From Isoetes taiwanensis (Eukaryota > Streptophyta > Lycopodiopsida > Isoetales > Isoetaceae), in NCBI GenBank assembly GCA_021234155.1, contig JAJEKV010000105.1:3272937-3336936 (forward strand): a DNA stretch of 64,000 nucleotides, in the 5' to 3' direction. Positions 34,190 through 44,419 of this stretch are shown here, in pieces. Position 1 is the first letter of the stretch. Each line of letters begins with the position of its first letter. The position numbers and the translations under genes are program-made. The notes under the pieces are model-generated. The model made no database searches. It was not told the DNA's origin and saw only the letters and a list, made by a program, of their open reading frames with translations.

Positions 34190-34790
34190 TTATTGGCTCG
34201 AGAAACCAAGTTCGCGAACCAAGTGGGTTGTTATGGCGAACAGAAAAATTCGCTGGCCGAACCCGCCATTTGCACGGGCGACCTGGCGGGAGCCTGTGGC
34301 CGGGGGCCGGCGTGGCCTTCGTGCCGAGGGTTACGCTGGGCCGAACGAACCGGGGGTTAGTTCTGCTTGGCGGTCGCGGTGCAGGCGGGGCTTGGAGATG
34401 CGGCGGCGGCGGCTCTGAGGGATTACGCTGGAGAGGCCGTAGAAGGGGCCCTTGTTAGATGCGGTGCGGTATGGCGGACATCAGGCGGGCAGAAGCTACC
34501 GTGACGGCCTGCCACCCGGATTCGCTGGCCGAAGGGTGGCAGGGCACCAGCCGACCTGCCCCGCCGCCCGCCGTGGGTGCCACCCGGGGATTCGCTGGGC
34601 CGAACCGGTGGGGTGGCGAGCACCCAACGACGCTCCGCCAATGCTGCCAGACGTAACTTCGGTTAGGGTTCGCTTAGGCGAACCGGCGAAAGAATGCCAA
34701 GTGTTTGCCGCCATAGCCCGCGTCTGCTGACGGGTTCGGGCCGAAGCGAATTCTCGGGGTTCGCTTAGGCGAACCCAGTTGATGCCCAAC
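34190..34790. repeat. GC-rich island with a recurring TTCGC..GCGAA palindrome
   Basis: About eight related palindromic motifs lie in 0.6 kb, including attcgctggccgaaccc (34,249), attcgctggccgaagg (34,519), attcgctgggccgaacc (34,589), and twice the exact 18-mer ggttcgcttaggcgaacc or its near copy (34,667 and 34,757). The island is GC-rich inside an otherwise T-rich block. Confidence 0.8.
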
Positions 34791-36863
34791 TTCCTTTCGG
34801 GTGCCATTCAAGCACCGCACACCGCGAGGATCGACCTCTTTTATCTGTTTTTTGTAAGGGGGATACATTCGTCTGGTATCCCTCCTCGATATATATTGTT
34901 ATTATTCTTAACCTTCCTTCTGGGCTATGCCATATTGATGTTGTTTAGGTATTGTCTCTCCTTTCGGCCTTCCCTCACGTTGTGATAGTCTTATGCGGGA
35001 CCATCGGTGTGCTATCTTGTTGTTTAAGATATGATATTGCTTCTAGGTAGGTGGATATCATTTCATTGTTTTCTTTTTGTTGATTGACTTGGGTAGATGT
35101 CTATCAATTGGGTGCATTGTTGGCTTGCCCTTGGGCTAGGGGTTAGTCTCCTGTTTCGAGGAGTTTGTCAAAGTATTCTATATGTAGGGGTTTTTGCTTA
35201 AGGGTATGTCGGCGATTTTTTTTTCAATTCGATCATTTTCTCGTCGAAGACATGTTGTAACATTTCTTCCAACTATCGTTTTTCCTAGGATTGGTCTTGT
35301 GCATGACACCGGCAATTTCTTCTCGTTGGGGCATCCATAGAGTGATTGCCTCGTTATTTGTGCTTCTAGCATTATTTGGGATTTTCGAGTACATTCACTC
35401 TTATGTATGGTGCTTTGGCACGGTTTTAATTAGTAATTTGCGGTTATGTTTTCTATCGATGTCTTTTTGCAAGTATAAATTGTTTTTGACTTATACGGTC
35501 GTTTGGTCATTTTGTGGCATCCTAGTGCGGGAAATGGTACACTTGATTTCTTATCCGGTGTTTGCCCTATTAGCTTACTTTGGTCCTCATATTAGTCTTT
35601 GAATAATTATTGTGATATTCGTTGTTGCTCTTATACTTTACGTCTCATTGGATACCTACGCACATTCGTTTTTCTACACGTTGTTTTTGCATGCTCATTC
35701 GCATATTTCTATGGGTTTCTTCAGCCTTGATCAATAAATCAAGTTGATTTTTAGACCGAATTTCTTCTATGCATGTCCTCGATATCACTTTTTGCATCTG
35801 GACTTATGCCTGGTTTTCCATTCGGTGGGCATTTAATTGTATTTTATCTTGTCATTATACGTCATTTGGGTTTGATCCTTGGTTTTGGTATTGACATTGA
35901 TGTGGTTGACGTTGTTTTTGTGCTAATGTGGTGTTATTTTTGAGGCATTTTTCCTTGCCATAGATGGCTCCTCGGTCTTTTGTCCTTGGCTCGTCCATTA
36001 GAAGAGGACCCCTTTTTGCACCTCCGGAGATGGCGTTGGATCGCTCATGGAATACTTCCCGAGTGCTTTGCCTTTATGCCTCCTTTATCACGGTTGTATG
36101 TTCTTTTTTACCTTTTTCGTTTTGGTTGCCCAGGTGCTTCATTTATATGTAGCCTGATCTTATCAATTTTGTGTTTTCCTATGGTTGTTTATCCTTTACC
36201 TCCATCACATCATTCCATCGGCTATATATTACGTATATTATTGCCATAGGGATTAATTTTTGCCTTGTTTGATTCGGACTTGGGGCATACATCATTTGGA
36301 TGTGTCGTCTTTTTATATAAGTTGAGTCCCAGGTGGGGTATTCGTTTTATCCATATTGCTTTGCATTAATTCGTTTGAGTATGGTTACGGATTAATCATT
36401 GGATTGTTTTTTCCATGAGGGCATTCTTGCATGCGTATTTCATGAAGAGGTGAATATGGTACATGACTTGTTTTCATATGGGAATTTTCAATTCTTGTCC
36501 TATGTACAATTTGGGTCTGAAAACAAACTTATACGTGCTCATATTTTGCCAATGTTCAATTTCTAATCTTGTGGTGCTCTTTTATTTTCTTCGGTTCCTT
36601 CTCATTTGTGCGTTTGAGGTTGAACACTTTACTACGCAACACTCCTGGTAACTACTCTTGGCGGGTTTTCTACCGTGGCGTATACGAATAGACCTTGCGG
36701 ATTTTCATTGTGCAACTGTGGTTTAGCATGTTTCCTATTTGCTGCATTTGCTCCCATGTCCATTTCATTTCGTAATCCTTAGCATAATATTTTGGGGTTA
36801 TGTGTTCGATTCATCTTGTTACATATTCAATTTTGTCTGGACATGTGTCATTCCTGTTGGTTT

Positions 36864-38120
36864 GGAATTTCTTTGGGACGATGGGAGAGCATTGGCCTTT
36901 TGACCTTATGGGTGCATTTGTATGGGTTTAACTTGGTCATTAAAGTGTTTTTTCCATAAGGTGTGTTTTTGCACGTGTATATTGCTTTTAGCATAGGGGG
37001 CGGATCTGGTCCGTGTAGCATATTATTCTACATGTATTGTCCTTTTCCTCTCTGGCACTTTATGTTTTCGTCATTCTTGTTGTTTACCTTGATATTATCC
37101 CTATGTTGCATTCACGTGATCTTGACTTTTTATGTTCGGCATCATTCGAATTTGCCTTTTTCCGATATCTGATGTCTCCACTTGGTTTCCGCGTTGTGCT
37201 TATTATGCACTATGAGGGTTGATTTTCTTTTTTCATATTCTTGGACGTTGTTCTCCTGGGCAGACGGGGCATTACCATGGTTGCATTTGCTTTTTCACGT
37301 TATTGCCTCTATATGTTTCTAGATGTTTCATGGTTGTTATCTTTTTTGCGTTATGGTTGACAATAGGTTTTCGCTTTATGTTGGCATGTTTTTGCATTAT
37401 ACGCGTTTACATAGTTGTTGACTTTTTATGTTCGGCGTCATTTGAATTTGCTTTTTTTTCCTATATACGGTGTCTCAACCTAGTTTCCATGTTATGCTTA
37501 TTATTAGGTGCTATCGTTATTCTGTGGTGTTATTTTCCACATTCTAGGTTTCCCATAGTTGTTGGGTTTTATTTTTCGCGACTTGTGGTTTATCTTGTTT
37601 TTGATGCCCCGTGGTTTGGAATTTCTTTAGGATGATGGGAGAGCATTGGCCCGTTGAACTTATGGGTGCATTTGTGCGGGTTTAGACTTGATCATTAAAG
37701 TGTTTTTCCATACGGTTGTGTTTTTGCACGTGTATATTGCTTTTAGCATCGGGGCGAATCGTCCGGTCCGTGTGGCATATTATTCTACATGTATTGTCCT
37801 TTTCATCTCTCGGCACCTTATGTTTTTTTTTCATTCTTGTTGTTTACCTTGATATTATCCCTATGATGCATTCAAGTGATCTATTTTGACCTTTTATGTT
37901 CGGCATCATTTGAATTTGCCTTTTTTTATATATCTGATGTCTCCATTGGGTTTCCACGTTATGCTTATTATGCACTATGAGGGTTGATTTTCTTTTTCAT
38001 ATTAGGTGGGCGTTGTTCTCCTCTTTTGGCGCAACAAAGAGCATTACAATGGTTGCATTGGCTTTTTCACGTTCTTGCCTCTATCGGGTTTCAGGATGTT
38101 TCATGGTTGTTTTTTTTCAT
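36864..38120. repeat. Tandem duplication, period 754 bp
   Basis: Unit one starts at 36,864 (ggaatttctttgggacgatg) and unit two at 37,618 (ggaatttctttaggatgatg). Shared landmarks continue through tatattattctacatgtattgtcc-like sequence, ttgtttaccttgatattatc and tgcactatgagggttgattt to about 38,120. A subfragment (tttttatgttcggcgtcatt) appears a third time near 37,425 inside unit one. Confidence 0.9.
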
Positions 38121-39663
38121 TATTTATGCTTGGGCTTAAAATATTCATTATACATTGTGCTACCATTATACATCATATTTTACTATTTGGCTATTTTTGC
38201 GCCAATTTTTTGTTTATCATGTTTTTTCTTCCACCCATTTGGGTGATGCTTTTTCAAACCACGGGTGATGCTATCCTCTCTTTTTCATGAATTGTTGATT
38301 TTTATCATTTCTAATCGCTCATGTCATTTTGAGTGCTTGTCGTCTTGCGACTTGCCGCTTCACCATTATGCGTTTTTTGTTCTTTTTAACCGCTCATGAG
38401 GGCCTTTGTTCCCGTTCTTCTCGCTCGGTCGTTGGTGCTCCTCTTAGTCTCACCCTTTCGTGCCGTGCCCAGGCTTCGACACTGGCGGTTCCGCGGTAAT
38501 TTTGGACTTCTAGTTTATCACGATTACGTTAGTATGTCTACATTCTCTTTATCAATCTAGATCCCTCGTTTTGTCGCGTTATGTTTTCCTATTGAGGCCT
38601 TTTTTCATAGATTTATGCATAGGGTATTTTGTCTTCTGACAGCACCGCACATTTCTCCTATGCTACCTTGCACCAGACCTTAGCATTTTCATTCTCCTCA
38701 TCTTGTTCCCCCTTTTTACATCCTTTTGAACCTTCTTCGCTTTAGACTTCTTGTTGACAACATATGTCGGGTTGCACTTTGTCTTCTTTATGTCTATGCA
38801 TTTTTACATTCCTATCGTAAGTTTTTTTCCTCCTTGCCTTTTTATCTCAGTTACTTGTTATTAGTTCTTGGCCACAGGTTCGGGAGGACTCATAGCCACA
38901 TTCACGAGCTTTGGTCCGTAATCTGTATTCAAATAAGACAACTATCCACGGACATCAGTCCGTGATTTGCATCCATATCATATATGCATTGTACGTATTA
39001 ACGTGGTTTGTTTTTGTCCTCGCCTTGTTACTGTTCTCGTTGGCATGCCAGGGCGCTTCCTTCGATTCGTCATCATAGCGGTGTCCCTTCCTTTTCGTTG
39101 TTTTTTCTAATGTGCTTCCTTTTTTCAGGTCATTGCTTGCTAGCTTCGCGATCCGGTCAGAGCACTTCCTTAGGATTCGTCATCGGTGCGTGCTTTTCTT
39201 TTCATTGTTTTTTCTCTAATATCCTTTCCTTTTTCAGGTCATTGAGCTGATATCGTCCGTAGCTGGTGCTTCCGGCTCTTCTTCTTCCGCTTCGTTTTTT
39301 CCCCCACGGCTCGCTCGCGCTGCTGGTTTTAATTGCCATGTGTAGTTTTCTTCTTTCGCTTGAACCGGACTCTTGGATCTGGTTTCCTTTCTTCCCCACC
39401 AGCTTGCCTTCATTCGCATGCCACCACTATCCTTCAATGCCTAATTTCTACGGTTCCTTTCATCTCCTCGCTACTCCCTCGGTGGCCCTCTTTTTCGTTC
39501 CTCTCTTTTTTCTCTGCGTCTGTCCATTTGCTTTCCGGGGTGGTGGCGGAGTGTCTTCTTGCTATCGGGCTTAAAATTTGGAGGTTTTTGTGGCGACTAG
39601 GCTTATGGTTGAGGAAGTCCTTTGGTAGTCGGCCGTTTTGTGTCTCAGCGAGTTCCTTCCCGA

Positions 39664-40665
39664 ATCCCATCGATCCGAACCATCGGATCGACATTCTGAA
39701 GGGACGGCTCTATATTACCATTCACGTTTTGGCTTGGTTATCGGTGCGTCTTCTCACGGCTCTTCTTATCCTCTCAATAGCTTCCCTCCCTTCCCGCCAC
39801 TCGCGATTGGCGCTGTCGTCTTTTTCATTTGTATTTTTGTTGTTCATGCCTCTTTGTTGTTCTCCACGTGAGTGTTGCTATTCTTATATTTCGTTCCATT
39901 CCGTCTTGCTTTGTTGTTCTCCACCTCTTGGTGTCTTTTATTTCCACCTCGGGGTGTGGCATATTGTTACATAATGGTTCTCCACCCGCTGGGTGATGCT
40001 TTATCTTGTTTATTTCCACCTCGGGGTGATGCATATTTTTACATAATGGTTCTCCACCGGGTGATGCTATCTTTTTACGTTGTGTTCTTTTTTTCTCTGT
40101 TTTCATTTTCGGACCTTCTTGGTGCGGCTTGTGCTATTTATTTTCTCGACCATTTCGGGTGTTCTTTTTGGGAGTTTTGTTGGTATTGCTTGCGTGGATT
40201 CCGCCGTTTTTTACCGTTCTTTGGGGTCTTGCTCTATTTCTGTTCGCTATCACCCCTCTCCTTTGGTTCTCCATGGATACGCGGGGAGGCTTTTGCCGGA
40301 TTTCTTTGGGGTCGTGCTCTATTTTATGTTAAGCCATCAACCGTTTCTTTTGGGGTCGTGCTCTATTTTATGCGTCGCCATCAACTCGTTTCTCTCGTTC
40401 TCCGGGCAACACATTCAAGGTTGTTGGCGACCATTTCTCATTAGGGTTTTCCTCGAAACCCGAAAGGCGTTTTTATCCCGATGAGAAGTTGTCGCCATTA
40501 CCCTTTTATTTTGCCTTGGCACATTTCTTTTTAGGGGGTAGTCCGATATTGTTCCTATGGTCGACTATCCCCTCTCTCTCTCCCTAGTTTTCCACACATT
40601 GTATACTGCTGCTGTGATGAATGACAAGCCGGTTTTGTGTCTCGCGCGAGTTCCTTCCCAGAATG
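39664..40665 (+). mobile_element. Probable 3' LTR of the T-rich element
   Basis: It starts at atcccatcgatccgaaccat and shares landmarks with the reversed LTR at 29.3-29.95 kb. The right end is near ggttttgtgtctcgcgcgag at about 40,632, a phrase that also appears just left of the start (gttttgtgtctcagcgag, 39,634). Confidence 0.55.
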
Positions 40666-42940
40666 CAATAATTACACAAAGTTTTGTCTTGTGTAGATAT
40701 CTTGGTATTGGGATAAGTAAGATAATGTTTACATAACATGTTAACTAAACCTTCGTAAGGATGTAATTCCTTTCAAAGGCATGTAAATAACCTTGAAGGT
40801 CCTTGTAAATATAATAAGAATTTGTCTTATTTTAAGTATAGCAATGTAAAGCATATACCTTTAAGGTTCAAGCACCAACAAGTGGCGAACGAGAGTCACA
40901 CGCTTAAAACTTGGATCTGACGATAAAGAACCCTAACTATATAATAAATAATTAAAATATTAGAATTATTGCCTTGATATAATTGTGGGAAGGTATATTT
41001 TAAAGGCCTTAAAGTTATCATAGAACCATCAGTTAAATATAATACGACTGGAACCAATATATCCAATATTACTATAATGTTAACGTGGGAATCTTACCTT
41101 AAGGTAATTAATTACATGCATTAAAGGAGCCAGATCATGCAGGGTTCCAAGGTATAAATGCTTATTTAAGATGTTAACTAAACCGTGGTAAGGATGTAAC
41201 TCCTTATGTCTAATTCTTGTGAATGATATTAAAATCTTATCTATGTAACGTTATTGTATAATCGCGTTAAGACGTAAAATATATTGTAAAGTTAATGCAG
41301 GATTTCAAGGTGACAAGACTCGCGATGTTGCGGACAGACTCAATGCAAGGTGGGGAGAATGTGATGTTCCAGTATAACTTACGGTATAAATACATATATT
41401 ATACTACCATGTCACTAGTACATGTCGACTACGACGACTTGTACACGACAACTGTAAAGGGTTGTACCATGGGGCACAACCATTAGAACCCATTATATTG
41501 CACATGTTATGCAACATGTGAATATATTCTATATTGCCACATGGGAATACCCCATATGAGCCATATGGCCCATTAAACTCTAACCCTAAAACATTGGCAT
41601 AAAGAGGCAGGAAAAGTGCCCCCTTTTTGGATTTCAGCCTCAGGAGCATGCATTGTTCAAATGCCTGACTCATTCCGGCCTCACAGCAGCAGTGAAGCTC
41701 GCGTTCTGAAGCGGATCCTCAAGACTCCAGCATCTTAGCCCATTCCGATAGCATGGACACATTCCGAGGACTTGGAGCAAGAAGGTTCCAGTATGCGGTT
41801 GATCTGTTATGCAATGCCAGCCTCCCGACTAGTGCATCGATTCTTAGCTGTAGATGACCTCTAGAGCCTAACAACCTTAGTCACTAACGAATGAACCTAA
41901 CCATGTATGATTAGAGTAGATAGATTAGATCTTTACTCTGTTATTTCAGTTTATTGGATGATATTGTATTGCTCTGTGCGCACTTCTTGTATATTGGGAA
42001 GGGGGCTAGAGATCTAGAGCCTTCGTAGATGATGTTCCTAGGTAGCTTCATTAGTACCCAATCAATGTAGCCTGTGCATAGGAGCCCGTCTGGCTGTGAG
42101 CGGCAGGGTTAGACCGGCTGATAAGGAAGCCTTGTCCAGCTACAGTTGATCCCTCTAGTGCATAGCAATGGCTGGAGAACATTGTGGGCTAGGTCTAATA
42201 GCTTGCCACTAAGTGCGGGCAAGGTATGGGCTCGACACCTCTTAGATGATGCGTCGCCTCAGTGGAGTTCAGTCCTAGATGAGCAATGGCTCTCTAGCTC
42301 GTATGTAGTTGGCATGGACCTTCTGGAGGGGAGTGATCCCCTCTTGCCTTATCGAGACTAGGGAGATGCAACTCGGGAATAGTCCCTCTGACTATGCACC
42401 CGGCAGGTTACAGTCACATCGGCAATACATTTCAGCCTACCTGCAAAGTATGCACAGGAGGGGCGGATGGAGTGGACTATCCAACGATCATGTTCTTATG
42501 CCAGCCAAATCCATTTGCCATGAGTTCTGTCTGCATCAACTTCTGGAGGCCCCAGCCATCAGTCGATCCCTATGAGGCTGAGCCTTGGGTAGGATTTCCC
42601 CTCTTTGTTGATGCTACTGATGTTGTTATTTCAGATGTTATATTATGGTGATCCCACCCTTCGAGGTGGTTATGTATTTGATGTGCTGTGATGGCTTGTG
42701 CTTATGTTTATGCACTTCCGCAACTGGGCAGATCCCAAAGGAGACGGGACGAATGACACGTCTATTCTTTTCCGTCGGATTCTTGTTCACCATCAAGACC
42801 CCGATGATAGGTAGATAGCCTCGTATCAGCGGGCTTGCACTGACATAGTTTTTTATCGTCCAGGAGGCATGACATCAGCAACAAGCAAGATCTTGTATAT
42901 GAAATTCACCAACTTATTTGCTTTGACAAGCTCATGTACC
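40666..42940. other. Non-coding stretch; one possible LTR start
   Basis: The phrase gttaactaaacc..cgtaaggatgtaa occurs at about 40,740 and 41,169. At 41,350-41,372 a purine run (aaggtggggagaatg) is followed by TGATGTTCCAG, which resembles a polypurine tract and LTR start, but no coding region precedes it. ORFs at 42,146-42,651 show no motif. Confidence 0.4.
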
Positions 42941-42946
42941 ACCGTT

Positions 42947-42973
42947 GGAGGGGAGGGGGGAGGGGAGAGGGGG
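42947..42973 (+). repeat. G-quadruplex-type G-rich tract
   Basis: Five runs of two to six G residues are separated by single A or AGA (ggaggggaggggggagggga and on). It meets the usual four-run G-quadruplex pattern. Confidence 0.7.
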
Positions 42974-42974
42974 C

Positions 42975-44130
42975 TTCTACTTGTGCTATTGGAGGAAGAA
43001 CTAAAAACACCTTCTAACAAATAGCCTAATCCAATCTTAAAAGGAGGAAATTAGTTCTAAACTCTTCCCATGTCAGCAACCGCATCTCATTATTATATCA
43101 ATCAGATACCATATGTACACTTGCCAATTTCCATCGATGTTGCATCAATAGATGGACTGAAGATACTAGAGGACCACTATCTAAGGGGATCTACCAACAA
43201 CTCGCAACAGTGCTAGTGTGTGCAAGATGGTAAAAATGAAATAGAGATCGTACATTTTTTCATGCTCCGAAAAATGAAGAAGCGTTAGGGTATATTGTTA
43301 GTGGATCAAGGGAGAAATGACCTAATAGATGGACACACAAAAGAGATGCAAAGACTGATAAACAATATGGAAGCCTGAAGACTCATCCACATTATTAAAA
43401 GTTTTCCAAATAAAATTAGAAATCACCGCTTTGCTCTGCAAAAGAAAATTAATCATCCCAAGGCAAGCCGCCAAAATACTTTGGCAACATACACTTTGCC
43501 TAACTGGGCTTTGACATTCCTCCTTTGTCCCCCATTACCCCCGCCCCCTCCCCAATGAAGTTTCTAATAACCTTGATAATGAAATGTACCTTTGAGATTA
43601 TCTCTTGTCAGCACATGCTCACCAACACAGGTTGGGATCACCTTAAATAAGATAATATCAAAATCAACTGCAACATACATCAACAATAGGATATCCGATC
43701 TAGGTTCAGACTTGTGGTTGTGCAAGCGCAAGAACAGTTATTTTGCTTTGCTGTTCCTTTTGGTTCAATAACAAGATTGCGTAATAAACGGGAGTGAATC
43801 ATCGAAACGAGAGCAAAAGGAATATTCCTTAAAGATTCCCTTATTTTTACAAAAAAGGGGGATAAAATGAGGTTATTAAAAAAAAAAGGTGCATGAAATT
43901 GTTTTTTGATCCCTCCCCCAAATGACTAATTTTTTTATGCAACGATAGAAATGAAAGTGGCACTTTTCCTTGCAAATAGAATTTTCTTCAAGTATGTTTT
44001 CAGAGAAAGCCACTAATTTAAGAGGGTATAATATTTAACAAGAAATTGAAGTAAAGTCTGTAACTGAAATTGTAGTATTCTCAAGATGTGAAGATAAAAT
44101 CTTCATATTCACATGCAAAATTTACAGTCT
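42975..44130. other. Non-coding stretch, no gene seen
   Basis: No motif is recognised. This is the leftward flank of the two-gene element; I looked for a terminal repeat matching 50.3-51.2 kb and could not find one by eye. Confidence 0.4.
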
Positions 44131-44135
44131 TTTAC

Positions 44136-44400
44136 TCAGTTATGTACAAAAGTGTGAGGAGTGATGAGAGAGGGATCCAGCACGTCATCATGTTCATTTA
44201 TGCCATCCTCATCACCTTCACTTTTTTCACTGTCACTCGAGGAAGTGCTTGAGTTGTCTTCCTCGTAACTATCAACAGATGGTGAAGCATTGCCACCACC
44301 ACTCCCTTCTTCATCCTCTTCCTCGTAATTACAAGCCTTTTTAAGCAAATTGATAGTCCTCTGACGTAGACGATTGTCAGATTTCAATTTGAAATCATAG
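44136..44400 (-). CDS. Possible last exon of the leftward gene, acidic tail
   Basis: A frame after the stop of the preceding segment reads RTINLLKKACNYEEEDEEGSGGG, then a Ser/Asp/Glu-rich tail (SSTSSSDSEKSEGDEDG) to a stop. The acidic composition suits the C-terminus of a nuclear protein. It directly follows the reader-like domain of the same strand, so an intron may join them, but I cannot prove the splice. Confidence 0.35.
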
Positions 44401-44419
44401 CACAATATAATCACGTCAC

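Larger units (their letters stand above)
32704..40665 (+). mobile_element. T-rich, non-coding LTR-retroelement-like block
   Basis: A head of about 115 bp occurs at 32,704 and again at 39,664: atcccatcgatccgaNccat, cggatcgac, tatatta, then ttctcac..ctcttcttatcctctc. The spacing and shared orientation suggest two LTRs about 7 kb apart. Past the head the two copies diverge strongly, so the pairing is uncertain. The interior is strikingly T-rich on the plus strand, encodes no recognisable gag or pol, and holds the tandem duplication and GC-rich palindrome array listed separately. This would fit a large non-autonomous retrotransposon derivative. Confidence 0.5.

Noticed and set aside
33235-40484. 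Many 60-213 residue ORFs in the T-rich block
   Set aside because: Phe/Leu/Ser/Cys-rich products follow directly from T-rich composition; none carries a domain signature.
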